DNA of 64,000 nucleotides from Branchiostoma floridae (taxonomy: Eukaryota > Chordata > Leptocardii > Amphioxiformes > Branchiostomatidae): positions 6,798,828 to 6,862,827 of the forward strand of contig NC_049980.1 of NCBI RefSeq assembly GCF_000003815.2. Direction: 5' to 3'. The stretch's first letter is position 1, and each line of letters opens with the position of its first letter. Shown piece by piece: positions 12,201 through 23,272 of this stretch. The notes beneath the pieces are model-generated. The model had not been told where the DNA came from, did not search any database, and worked only from the letters and a program-made list of their open reading frames with translations. A program made the translations under genes and the position numbers.

Positions 12201-15200
12201 GTGCTTTGGTCTCTCCTCATTGAACCGTAGAGTTCCCCTGTGCGAACCCTTTTATCTGACGCCTGTCCATGTCAGTTCCTAGACGGGAAATATTCTTCAG
12301 TTTACAGACAAATTCAACATACATCAGAGGAACAAACGCAGCGGACCAGGTTTGTTGACCGACCCCAGCTGCCTGACAATACTGTAAATGCCTGTAAGTT
12401 CGCTAGGATTTCAATTACAGACGGTACGGAGAAAATTGGAGTCTTCGCAAGGGTTCAAGTTGAGTTCCCCAAAGCGCTACAGTAACACATTATACAGTAA
12501 CGAAACCACCGACGCCTTAACGTACAGCCATCTAAGGCTAGTTCGCCTTTATCCGCTGGATAACCTATGTTCGTTGTTTCAAAAAACATGGTATTTGGAG
12601 GTTTCAAGTCGACGGACGGTGAAAATCGCGACCACCGTCCTTCGATGTCACTTCGATATCCTTTAATTAATGCCATGTTTTTAAAACAACGAATATAGGT
12701 TACCCCGCGGATAAAGGTGAACTAGCGTTACTAGGGACTGGGCAAGAGTGCTTGCTTGATGAACTGTCACTGATCTAAACATCTTTGGATAAGTAGCACT
12801 TTTTGATGAATATGTACATGTTCAAAAATCGAGTCCATGTTCAATTTGTGCACTGTAACTATTGAGCCTCCAACAGCTCATAACACAACGTTATATCTAC
12901 ACTTAATACAGTATTCAAACCCGCTGACGTCATAGTATGTTACGCCTGTTTCCTAACATTGTTACGTGTGAGTGTTCACCGCTAGAGTTTTTCTAGTCTT
13001 GACATTCCTCATGCATTCCGACCCCCTCTAACAAACCCCCTGACAGCAAAGTCGGTCAGCGCACACCGACACGTCAGTTTAAATGCACAACGGTTCCTTT
13101 CCGGTCAAACAGTATTAAAATGACTAAAGGTGGCGACGATAGGTTTCTACTTTTACATATATTTGGAATGACATCAAATGGACATAGACCACCCTAAGCT
13201 TCCACACGACATAGCCATATGTTTTGGAAAAGATATCTTGATTTTAAACTCTAAACTAACCAAAACATGTACTTAACAGCAATAGCAACCGCCTGCTTTA
13301 TACAGAGATGTTAAGAACAACATTCATTTGGAACTCTCAAGATTCTCTTGTACATTATGCTGACTTTAGGTGATCATGAAATTCTATGTTTCTGCTTCCC
13401 AACGAGAATGTATAATCCTAGTCTATCCGGGTGTTAATCTCCAAGCAGATTTGCCAGTGGCCAACCGGCCAGTTGGACACTGTTTTGTCCCTTCTGATAC
13501 TGTGTTATGCCACCGTGAAAATCTACTACGTACTGAGTGTGTATGTATGTATGTACGTATGTGTGTGTTGTATGCGCTTGTGTGTGTGTGCGTGTGTGCA
13601 TGTGTGTGTGTGCGTGCGTGCATGCGTGCTTTCCGTGCGTGCGCGTGTGTTTTAAAACCGTATACATACTACTAAAAGTTAGAAGACCTCCTAACGTTAC
13701 CATTGGTTGCAGTTAATCCTGACAGTGGCCCCGCCTGGATGGTACGTCCCATCATGGAAGCAGCCATCTGAAATCATAAAATAAAGTGTTGTAGGTTAAA
13801 AGGTCAAACGATATAACACAACATCGTCATTGAACCAAACACATTCAAGCTGGTGTTCTTTTAAAGCTGTCAGGAATTCTCTTCTCGCTTTTAATTTAGG
13901 GCAGTGCAACCGTGAACCTGTTTGGCAACACTGTTATCTTTTGTATAGATGAAAGGATGTCTTCTTCGGTGCCTATCTGACATGTCATCGGTACAGGTGA
14001 CATTGAGACCAGCCATGCTGTAGCTGGGAACTCCCTGGGGTATATGTTCCCGGGCACCTGTAGGGCCGTACCGATTCTATTATATGGATCACATCTTACG
14101 CGCGCATGAATTTTTATACGTTTAAAAAAAGACGTTTTTGAGACCATATGTAAATTGTTAGCCTGGGTACTACGTCCGGAAAGTAGTTCGCTCCGGCGTT
14201 TAGTATACTATATACAGTCGCTTCTCGCTCTGACATTTATCATATACTATATACCGTCGCTTCTCCGTAGCAGAAGCGAACAAATAATAGGAGTAAACTA
14301 CTACCCAGATGGTACCCAGGCTAGTAAATTGTACAAAGTAGCTGCAAAATGACAAAATATATCGTAATTTTTTAAGATGTAGGAAAACGGATATTGAAGT
14401 CGAAGAATGCTGAAGTCAATTCCAATGTTAGTGAGGAAAAAGTGAAACAAAAATGTAGAATCTATAGCTATTGTTCGGTAAACTATACTTTGTATTCATT
14501 TGTTCAACCTTTCTTACCACTTACATGTACATTTCATCATAAAGGCAACTTTTTTTCACCGACATTTTTTTTCCTTCGCAAGTTCGCATCAGCTTTTGGG
14601 GTTTTCAACGATATTATCCACATAATCAAACCAACATGGCCTTACTTATACTTGTATGTCTTTCTCCCTCCCCCACTCGTCACAACAGAACGTGTGGGTT
14701 AGGAGCAACTCCTGTGCCCAGCTGCTGTTGTACCATGACCTTGCCAACCGCAGGAGGGTCTGACCTTGGCAATGTTAGCCCTACGTCCCAAAACACAAAC
14801 CATGCTGTATAAACACGCCGCGTCCTCGTGCCCAACCTGCACTTAGCGTCTTGTAACCTTTCTGGTGTGTAAATGATAGTCTGATTGTTTAGGTTGGCTT
14901 TATTCACTCACATAAAAACTTCACCCTTGTCGCTCAGTCGTTACTTTTACCCTTGTATAACTATCCAAGACATCGCTGGGGTTGTTGTAATAAGTAAGCG
15001 CAAATAAGCCGTGTTGTTGGCGTGTAAAGAAGCGATTGCTGCTCAATTTGCTTGTGTTACAAATGTTTCGTAACAATGATGCATAAAATGGACGAGGTTC
15101 AATATGTAATCAGTATATTTACACGGCAGTTTAACTGTCAGATAGAACATGTATTGATCATTGGAGATGTTTGGTACAGAAACAGGGCCATGCACGTAAG

Positions 15201-18200
15201 CCACCAATCCTTGAGAAATATCCTTGTTTATAGTTCTGTCGAAGATCTGTTCTATGGCATTCCTTGATTTTTTAAAAACATTGGACATAGAATTCAGATT
15301 CAGGCTAGATATCCAGGTAATAAGATACCCAAGAATGCCGCGTTTTTGGAAACGGTCCGGTTAGACGTTTCGGGTAGCAATTACACTTCTACCTTTCTTC
15401 GGTGACTGACAAACGGTAGTGTATGCATATGCTACCTAGCCTGGGTACCATCTGGATAGTAGTTCGCTCCTACGTTCGCTTTTGCTATCTGGAAGCACAG
15501 AGAAGCGACTGTATATAGTGTATAATGAATGTCAGAGCTAGAAGCGACTGTATATAGTATATAATGAACGCCGGAGCGAACTACTTTCCGGATGGTACCC
15601 AGGCTATATGCTACCTGGAACGTCTGACAAATGCTGATCCAAAAGCTACCTGGATTACGTAGTTCTATCGGTACTTTGCTGTGTTGGTTTTCACATGGAT
15701 CCGCAGCAAACTGTGCAACTCGGGACTACGGAAAATTGTTCGGCCAACTGTTCAAACTGATGGTACGTGCTTTATCCCTAACTGCCTTGCTTTCTACAAA
15801 GCCGATTGTATGGTAAGGCGGGCTCAATCAGATACATTACCCATTGGTAATACATGTGTATGCTGTAGCAATGGCTCGTCGTAAATAGTGGTGACGGTGA
15901 GATACTATTAATGGTACGATTTACGAAACAATAATATCGGATCATATGGAACGGGTACAAATGCTAATTCGTACTGTGTGTATTTCCCTGTTCTGTACGG
16001 ACCTTAATTTGTAAGCAGACGTTAGGAGGGAAGAATTTGGAATTTTAGGAACTGTTTTCTGACCAGCTTAGCCTTCTGTGTAAGCTGATCCGCTTAAAAT
16101 AATCTCATGCTGTACAGTAGTCAGCTCAGGAAATCATCGACATGTCACGTTTTATTCTCTCCACACCTGCTTGAAGGTATAGGCAACATTATCTTCATTA
16201 TATGGATGGCATCAATTTTCGTCCGTTCCAAAAAACGTTTACGTTTGCGACCATACTGTAAAATCGTACAAAGAGGGTTGAAAAATAGCAAATACTGTAA
16301 ATGCAAAAATGTTCGCGGTGGATTAATGTTCGCGGTTTTCGCGGCGGCCGCTTCACCGCGATTTTAAAACCACCGCGAAAAGTCCATTTTCCCGCTACCG
16401 CGAAATTAAATCCCCGCGAACTTAAATGCATTTACAGCATATGCATGCGTCAAAAAGCAGTTGCTTGAGTAACTACATTTTGGCGTATCTTATTACCTGG
16501 ATGTCTAACCTACATCGACGTAAATATATGCATGATTTATTTTTTTTAAAGATACCAGAAAACGGATACTTATGCCTCTTTTCCCATTGCAGTGATTCCG
16601 TCGTAAATCGAAAGTCAAAGAACAAAGTAAAGAATACATTGTTATACCATGTTATGTGTTAAGTCATTCGTTCAACCTTCCTGACCACTTACTAAGGCAA
16701 CTTTTTTGCCAAACGTTTTTTTATTCGCACGCTTGCATCAGTTTTGACTATGTCACCCATATGATTAGATCAACACCGCCTTGTGGTATCTCACTGCACT
16801 TAGGGCACCGGTGCGACACTGCGGGGTTAGAAAGATTGCTCAATGAATTTCAGAGATAAAGAACGAATTTTCTTACGTTTTGTGTATTTTGTTGTCTTCT
16901 AAGTCATACTTTTACGTATTACGCAATATCTAAATAGATAAAAAAAAATGGGCGAAAATAACACAAAAGTGCCACAGTGAACGAACCCCGCAGTGCCGCA
17001 CCGGTGCCCTTAGTGCAGTGAGATACCACCTTTACTTATGTGAAATTCATACACGTGATATTTAGTACCCTGGGAGCCAACCAGGACCAGATAGGACAGT
17101 TTATTCGGTGGCCCAAGACAGTCAGGCCCGCCCGATCTCCTATTAGCGCCCCGGGAGTTTAAGCCCGATGGGGTCCACCTGTCTTTATCCAAGGGACAAG
17201 GGTAGCGATAACTCCTTCAGGCTTAAACTCCCCGGAGCGCTTATGTGAGATCGGGCGGGCTGACTGCCTTGGCTACCCGAACAAAACTCGCTAGCTGCCC
17301 GGTGCTGGCTGGCTCCCAGGGTAGATGTTTAGTGGGAACACAAATAACAGGCCGTAGCGAGTATGGCAGCGTTTACTGACGGTGGTGGCTGAGGAAAATG
17401 AACACTGTGGGAGTAAATAATCGCCTGACAGTGTTCAAACAACGCCCATTCTTGTTGACAGCATCTGAACAACACCCCTAGCCACAGAACACTGTGTCCG
17501 CTGTGACAGATCACGCCATGCAAAGCCTCATTACGCGTATTCATTACTGGTATTTACACGGCTTTACACCTTCACTTGTAGGGTGAGAGAACACAGTTCG
17601 TGTTTATCTTTCGAATTTCATTTTGTCATTTCACAGTCGGTCTCTATAAAAATTTTGAAGCGCTTATGTTTTTTTATGAATATCTTACGTTGCAATTTCG
17701 TACTGCATAGGAGAACATTGCAGTATTCAGTGATAAGTTCAATGTCAACAAAGGTAATACAGTGGAGCCCAGTGAGCTTTGAATGCCGCCTTTGGAACCC
17801 AAGTTACCCAAAACATATCGTTGAGTTGCCGGGTCATCGTATTTCGTGCACACACATTATAGTCTGTACCAGACTGACTATGCAGGCCATTGTGGGGAGC
17901 TTTGCTACCAGAGGTTTTGGCCGCCCATACCGACCTTTGATAGCATGGACTGACCCCCTGGCCAATTTCCCGATTTTTCAGTTCTGCGATCCCCGTATCC
18001 CCGTAGGAAGGCCTGGTGAAGGCTACACACCAAACAGGTTATCTTGCTTTGGCCACTTTTTGAGATCTTTGTACTTTTTCTAAATACGTCTGCCCAATCT
18101 TTGGTGTTTTGGCATTTTATCTTACCAAAGACTTTTTAGAGTATAAAATTCTATATCTAACCCAAGCAAACTAAGCACAGACCATCGACCGTATTCTCCA

Positions 18201-19721
18201 AGCAGAGGTTGGGTGGGGTGGACGGAATTTCTTACGGTACCTCCCATCACCTTTGTCACAAAACGGAAGACTTCCAGGAATGTAGATTGATAGTTATAGC
18301 AGTTGGACATCTTGATCGATGAGCTAGGAAATCTTTGTGGCTTGTTCAATGCTCACGTGCCGTGCTATATTGGCTCCACCACTGGCGCGCCAAGACAAAA
18401 GCTAGCAAAATAGAACCCTTCAAAGACTCAGACGTTTTTCTTTTCGGGAGGTGTCCCCAGGGAGGTGGAATGTTTTCCCGCCAACTGAGAGTCTCGCATG
18501 GTTGTCATGGAGACCTTTTCAGTCGTCTGAAACTCTCTTGGAGCATTTTTCATCTTGTATCTTGTCAAGAGACGTTAACAATGCGCTACAGAAAGTTCCT
18601 TCGCAAGGAATTTCTCGTTTTAGAATCGCTTCTCTGTCATTCACATTTCTTATAACGTGTAATTCAAATATTGCTCTCTCTCATACATCAAAAGGGTGAC
18701 CTAAAGTGCCCCAATCTAGGAATGCACACAGCGCACATGGTTTATAATTATTTTCAGCAAAACATTGGTGCTGTTTGATGTCGAGCGTTCCCCTCAGCGA
18801 GGGAAGTCGTACTTTGTGTATACAAGATAAGCTGTTCAAACATGGGGATGAAAATTGTCTTGTTTTTGGTCCTGTGCTTAAGTAGTTGTACCTTCAACTT
18901 ATGAGGTCGCAGCCGACATCTTAGAACGCCTACCAAACAGGCGGGCGATTCTTGTGGGTAATCTTATGCGAGCATGAGAATTATTGTGGAAATGCCAACA
19001 GGGTACAGATGAAAGGAGCCTGTCTCTAAACGCCTCTAAGCCTGTTTCCAAGTAAATACAGCTTGCACATTTGCGTTTCCCGCCGACAGTGTTTTCATAT
19101 AGATAGTCTCGTCTGGGGGAAACTTATTGCTGATAAGAATGCCGACAGAAATGTAGTCAGACGTCGGGTTAAGTAAAGTAACATGGCCTCTGTGCAGTCT
19201 TTGCTCTACGCAAACATGACACACGGTTCAACGATACAAGCCGACCGAAAGATTTATCGCAGAATGGACGATAAAGTAGCGGCTATGCCGCGTAACAACA
19301 GGTTCTGTGGTAGACCCTTTGTGCTGGGATACGAAGTAGATACACAACTTTAGAACCTACTGTATTTGTTGAGTAAACGGTTTACCCTGGCCCGCTACAA
19401 TAGCTTACCTGTCTCGGGAGGCTGGGGCAGCGGGGTCGGCTCGTTCGGCGGGGGGAGGCCCAGGCACACCGACCGGTAGTCCGGGCAACAGTCCGACGCG
19501 GACGTGCGGTTGCAGAACTCATCACAGTAGCAGATCGTGTCGAAGTAGGGAAGAGAACAAGAGTCCGATCTACCTCTACAACAGTTTAGTAGCGAGCAAT
19601 AAGTGTCCGTGACCGCTCTCGGAGGTTCCCGAAACACCAGGTTGGGTTGTTGCTGGCTTTCCACGTGCACAAAGGTGGCCAGTAAAAGGACACAAAGTCC
19701 GAGCAGGCTCATAGTCCTCAT
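3210..19721 (-). CDS. TINAGL1: TINAG/TINAGL1-like matrix glycoprotein, 12 exons, 474 aa
   Basis: Exons from the start codon: 19409-19721, 13701-13767, 11127-11231, 9857-9971, 9217-9334, 8623-8773, 5335-5497, 5145-5190, 4728-4851, 4143-4191, 3972-4011, 3210-3343. All junctions are GT-AG and phases close, giving 474 residues, close to vertebrate TINAG/TINAGL1. A signal peptide (about 1-22) is followed by a somatomedin-B domain (Cys 42-86, with CC and CYCDEFC), a short Cys-rich VWC-like part ([13 protein letters not shown], then [13 protein letters not shown]), and a peptidase-C1-like domain from about residue 208. The catalytic Cys is Ser233 (CGASWAF), while His395 (GWHSVRI) and Asn421 (ANSWGTQWG) remain, as in the non-proteolytic TINAG family. 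In vertebrates these proteins sit in basement membrane and matrix. I start at the Met before [10 protein letters not shown]; an in-frame codon upstream at 19778 is possible. Confidence 0.93.
4252..4425. repeat. 105-bp direct duplication in TINAGL intron
   Basis: The stretch beginning tttagtagagtatgtggaga at 4252 recurs at 4357 with few changes. It lies in the intron between exons 9 and 10. Confidence 0.85.
5630..5892. repeat. 43-bp minisatellite, copy A
   Basis: Tandem, partly degenerate units contain gaacaccatccacacacagg and gaccttggtgct. The same unit forms a second array at 8100-8600. The two arrays bracket the nested gene at 6694-7823 inside TINAGL intron 6. A (CA)n run follows at 5925-5990. 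Confidence 0.85.
6176..6511. repeat. Three identical 111-bp tandem copies
   Basis: Units begin near 6176, 6287 and 6398 with ttggatcagagaatatcata and appear identical base for base. Because 111 is divisible by 3, open frames appear on both strands. No splice or domain evidence supports coding. Confidence 0.9.
6694..7823 (-). CDS. Nested two-exon Arg-rich protein with two hydrophobic segments, 293 aa
   Basis: Exon 1 is 7659-7823 (55 codons) and exon 2 is 6694-7410 (stop at 6694-6696). The donor is GTGAGT at 7658, the acceptor CTTTCAG precedes 7410, and both are phase 0. The N-terminus is strongly basic ([18 protein letters not shown]). The first hydrophobic stretch (about 40-65: [17 protein letters not shown] joined to [10 protein letters not shown]) is split by the intron. 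The middle is hydrophilic and His/Asp-rich ([14 protein letters not shown]). The C-terminus is a second membrane segment (about 268-290) ending SFMPQIF. The whole gene lies in TINAGL intron 6 on the same strand. I do not recognise the family; the left-edge gene is its likely paralogue. An alternative is that exon 2 is read from an internal Met without exon 1, but conservation of the same layout in the paralogue argues for two exons. Confidence 0.7.
8100..8600. repeat. 43-bp minisatellite, copy B
   Basis: About 11 degenerate units share the motif ttggtgctgaacaccatcca with the array at 5630-5892. Frames such as GVQHQGQ arise from the repeat on the minus strand and are not genes. Confidence 0.85.
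10790..11062. repeat. (TCTAC)n pentanucleotide microsatellite
   Basis: A long run of ctact units is interrupted by short ctgct and tgattcga variants. It lies in TINAGL intron 3, just downstream (transcript sense) of exon 3. Confidence 0.95.
12535..12736. mobile_element. TIR MITE, family with core aagtcgacggacggt (copy 1)
   Basis: Inverted ends read ctagttcgcctttatccgc and, reversed, ctagttcacctttatccgc. The interior carries aagtcgacggacggt. Other copies are at 36090-36308 and 55109-55769. It lies in TINAGL intron 2. Confidence 0.85.
13540..13655. repeat. (TG)n-rich microsatellite
   Basis: An impure TG/TATG run lies about 50 bp beyond the 3' end of TINAGL exon 2. Confidence 0.9.
14064..14641. 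mobile_element. GGCCATGTTGAT-type TIR element with a nested MITE
   Basis: The right end (ccacataatcaaaccaacat then ggcc|tta) matches the family seen at 2802, 16171, 32089, 36888 and 42112. The left end is decayed. The element at 14159-14323 is inserted inside it, which gives a relative age. Other copies show the uninterrupted target. Confidence 0.7.
14159..14323. mobile_element. 165-bp MITE with 9-bp TSD GTAAATTGT (family TAGCCTGGGTAC)
   Basis: TIRs are TAGCCTGGGTAC and GTACCCAGGCTA. The flanks 14150-14158 and 14324-14332 are both gtaaattgt. A near reverse-complement copy lies 1.3 kb away at 15437-15606. Confidence 0.92.
15437..15606. mobile_element. 170-bp MITE with 9-bp TSD TATGCTACC (family TAGCCTGGGTAC)
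   Basis: TIRs are TAGCCTGGGTACC and GGTACCCAGGCTA. The flanking 9-mers 15428-15436 and 15607-15615 are identical (tatgctacc). It is the same family as 14159-14323, in the opposite orientation. Confidence 0.93.
16171..16780. mobile_element. GGCCATGTTGAT-type TIR element, interrupted
   Basis: Left end ttatatggatggcatc and right end cccatatgattagatcaaca are the family ends. The element 16295-16436 is nested inside, and another TIR element begins directly after the right end at 16783. Confidence 0.7.
16295..16436. mobile_element. TGTAAATGC TIR MITE rich in TTCGCGG
   Basis: Left end tgtaaatgcaaaaatgttcg and right end cgaacttaaatgcatttaca are inverted. The interior has repeated cgcgg/ccgcg blocks that would fold into a strong stem. 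Confidence 0.8.
16783..17029. mobile_element. GTGGTATCTCACTGCAC TIR element
   Basis: About 30-bp inverted ends (GTGGTATCTCACTGCACTTA inwards to the cggtgc block) enclose a core containing ttttgttgtcttct. Divergent relatives sharing that core lie at about 2051-2290 and 53725-53977. Confidence 0.88.
17066..17323. mobile_element. 258-bp MITE with 9-bp TSD (TACCCTGGGAGCCA ends)
   Basis: The inverted ends are TACCCTGGGAGCCA and its complement. Flanks are gatatttag (17057-17065) and gatgtttag (17324-17332), a 9-bp duplication with one change. Confidence 0.88.
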
Positions 19722-20415
19722 TGTCCGTTTCGTATACGTTCCCGGGGTGATACTCACGACTCGTGATATGGACCACAAACTTTCACAGCGTCACAACTTC
19801 AACTCGCCGGAGGAGACAGAATCTGGGGAGTCCTCGGCGGTCAAACAGGATGTTTGCCTTCCCTGCAACCGGCGACCTGCGGAACTAAAACAGATTAGAG
19901 TGAGCAAAAATCACAGTCATCCGATTCACTGGCGAACCCAGGACTGGTTCGACCAATCTGGTTTACAGTGTTTGTTACGGACTGGTCACCGTGCCGCCCC
20001 GGTGACTGAGTACTACAGAGGAGAGTAGGCGGCAACTACCATCTGCTCAGTCTCCCCTGTAAACATTTATCCAAACTCAGTTGAACGATGGGCCTCTGTA
20101 CACATTGTTAGGCCCTGTCAGGACCATTACAAATGCGTGGACGAGGAAAGCAGGGCTTATGATTGTATATCTATGCGACGACATTTTAGACATAAATAAA
20201 AGAGGAAAAGCCCCTTTTTTTCTTCGCGATGGACCCTTCCCTTCCTGTACAGCTTACTGTTATTACGTGATGTCAGAAACACTCCTGTACGGGTGTAGTT
20301 AATAGTCCTGGCTTGTTTGCGACAAGTTATCAGATGTCTGGTGCATACCGGAAACTGAGGTTGTACGCCTACAAACTTTACTCTCCAAGCAGAGGTTCTG
20401 CTCCTAGGCGTTTTT

Positions 20416-20650
20416 ATTATCTCCATGAAAAAAGGAGATATAGTTTTGGGTGTGTCTGTCTGTGTTTCCGGATTTTTGTAGTCGGCATAACTCAAGAACC
20501 TCTTGTTGGATTACAATTATAATATTTGGCATGTGGGTAAGTGTTGGGAAGACGAAGGTCAAGGTCAATTTTGGACTCCCTGGTATGTGACCTTGGTACT
20601 GCAGCAGAAATTCCGTCCTTTGCATCTTTTGACCTGAATGTGCTATGATC
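20416..20650. repeat. Modular dispersed repeat (cataactcaaga ... tactgcagc type), short form
   Basis: It contains ccggatttttgtagtcggca, taactcaagaac, ggtcaaggtcaa and ttggtactgcagca in that order. The same order occurs at 3395-3600 and, reversed, at 61040-61290. Longer relatives are at 52060-53300, 58434-59468 and 59641-60677. Confidence 0.85.
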
Positions 20651-21678
20651 TTGTTTGACACGTTTTGAGCCAATTTTGCCGGCGTTCTATTTTGTAACAA
20701 TTTCTTCATGCCAGTCTTCATGCCAGAAATCATTCAATTTTTTTTCTCGATTAGACGTGGATTCAGAAAATTCTGGAACATCCGTTGTTACTATTGAAGA
20801 GAAACCAAACGAAAGACAACGCTGTTTCAACCTACATATTATTTCAAAGTTCCAACGATATGTAGCTTTCAATGTGCTGTATTTCTAATGTGGATTATGG
20901 CTGCTTCAGACTGTAAAACATTGGAATATAAACCGCAAATACCCCTTTCCTTTAGATCACAAAGAACAGTAGTCATGGTAGATGAATGTAACGTTAGGTC
21001 TAAGACGGGGCAGTGAGCCAAACGTTTACTATGGAACCGATACAGGTCACAATGCTTGTGTAAACTCCGAACTTTTCCATTTAATACAGACGCAACCACA
21101 AGACTCGTAACTAGAACTACAAGCACAACTCACATATACCAGTATCCGTAATCTTCTGAAAGTTGCATTAATCAGTTCTAAAAGGGAAGTCCTCAAGCAA
21201 AACAAATAACCATTCAGTACCTCGAGTGGCATGAAGGTAACGCAACACCGAACACTGTTATCCACCGGTTCCCCCTTTTGTTCTCCCTTTATGTGTGGTC
21301 CCCCACTTGAAAACGATTTTTTGCAAAAATCACTTCAGTGACTCATGCGAGGTATTTCTGCCCCCGTCTTTTTGGCTCCCTTCTAAGCCGTTTTGTACAG
21401 TCTACTCCTCAATTCGATTGACTGCTGACTTCCCCTTTCTTTGCCTCCAAAGGCTAAGTAATGACCGTGAAGAGTTTCGCGTGATAATTGGACATAATGG
21501 CCGAGCCTGTTGTGTTAAGGTCACTGGCAAACGTTCGTTTCTCCTGCGGGTCACATAACGTTCCGGTAAGTGAAAGATTAGCGTGGCGATAGCTCTGACT
21601 GACAATTCATCAGTGACGGTTCACTTAGTCTATACAATCTTCATACGTCATACTAACGGGGATAGGGGACAGAACGCT

Positions 21679-21909
21679 TAGGGCGCGGTCGCATACGTCG
21701 TGCGATCGTCGTGCGATCGTCGTACGATCTTGATGTCATCGGATCTTCTAACTGTGACAGAATCAACCACCGATAACTATCAAAGACAACCTTTTTTGAA
21801 GCAAGGCGGCTGAACTGTAGAGGACACACGCATGGCAATCCCCTCCGAAAAATGCCCTATGTTTTAGCAATCGTAAGACGATCGCACGACTTATGTGACC
21901 GCACCCTTA
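21679..21909. mobile_element. TIR element with GTCGTGCGATCGTC ends
   Basis: The left arm (ggtcgcatacgtcgtgcgat) and the right arm (atcgcacgacttatgtgacc) are inverted. The cgtcgtgcgat block is repeated in the left arm. Confidence 0.8.
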
Positions 21910-23272
21910 CCTGTTTCAGACCGGGTGCACCTCGTCATAACCGGCCGTCGATCGCGTCGCAGAACTCATTTTCCCGCTTGGTCCCTCCACTACACACGTT
22001 CTATCCGGGCTCCGAAAACCCTTCAACAAGAACGGATAGCACGCCCCCTCACCACTCTAACTAGTTCCAAGGCCACAGCTGCACGTCGGGAAGGAATCCC
22101 AGGCTTTTGTTCCGTGGTGCAGTGATTCTCGAAGGACTGAAGTACAATGTCATGTTCAAGGTCAGGGGTCACTGCAAGGACGTGCCCCACATTCAAAGAT
22201 GTAAATTGGCATTTAATGTAGACTTGTGGGTCTCTATTGTAGTTTGATAGTGTACCCTTACTTCTACAACGTACATTTTCTGATTAGTAGCGTAGCTTTT
22301 ACACTTTTTATAATTATAAGTTCCCTTGTCATACATTCTACTCTCTAAAACTGTCACGCAAGTAACGTTTGATTAGGTTTGTTTTGAATGGCAAAAGTGA
22401 CAAAGTTCAAGTCTGCACATCTTTCAAGCCTAATCGAAGTTTGGATTCCTAACCTCCAACAAATCTTCCACCTGCAGTTCCAACTTTTTTTGATAGGAGG
22501 CATCCCTGTGACGGTAGTAAACCTACAGTATTGCGAAGATGGTTGCTATTGTTAGCAGCGACACCTTAGTTGCAGTGTTGCCCTGAGGAAGGTTTTTCGG
22601 GACGTACAAGGAAGACATAAACAGATTGGACATTTTCCTTTTATTCTTTATTCCATGTTTTGGTCGACCACTAGTAAGAGATATAAAATTTTCGATCTGA
22701 CATCTGAGCGGTTGACAAACACAATTAGCGATTTAGCTCTGCCTTTTGTAAGCTGCTCAGCCCCTGGCTGTGAAGAGAGTAGTTGGCCCACCCAATAACA
22801 AAAAAATATTTAAGACATTCTAAGTAGTCTTGCAAATTATCATTTCTCACTCTTTTATAAAAGATATTGGCTTTGAATAGTTCAAATCGATGTAAAAATG
22901 TGTAGTAAATCTGATTTTTCTGTTTATCAAAACACACTGTATTTCAGTATAATTATGATATGATGTTGATAAAATACAGGTGTCCAGATGCATTTCGCTT
23001 TACACTGTTATAGTGTTAAGCTGCACTGTATATGTTGGATCACTTTGGCTAAAATATGGAAAAAAAAGAAAGGAAGTCAAAGAGAATTCCTACTTTTCAG
23101 GGCCCCTGTGCACGGACCTTAACTGGAATTCACAATCCCAGGTATACAAATGTCAAAAATTTACGGAACTAAGAAACAAGCATAATCCTCACCAAGTAAT
23201 AATTTATATATATAATATAGTATGACAGAGAAAATATAAGTGGTTGTCTGTTTAACAGCAAAAGTGTCCTGG

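Larger units (their letters stand above)
19722..23272. other. Intergenic region, no gene seen
   Basis: This holds the TINAGL promoter (not resolved), a modular-repeat copy at 20416-20650 beginning with a small hairpin (ttatctccatgaaaaaagga), a TIR element at 21679-21909, and a probable ECHDC1 3' UTR with minus-strand AATAAA near 22640. Open frames here are short and show no domain. Confidence 0.6.

Noticed and set aside
17583-18083. 166-codon ORF in TINAGL intron 1
   Set aside because: No domain, no splice context, composition like neighbouring non-coding DNA.
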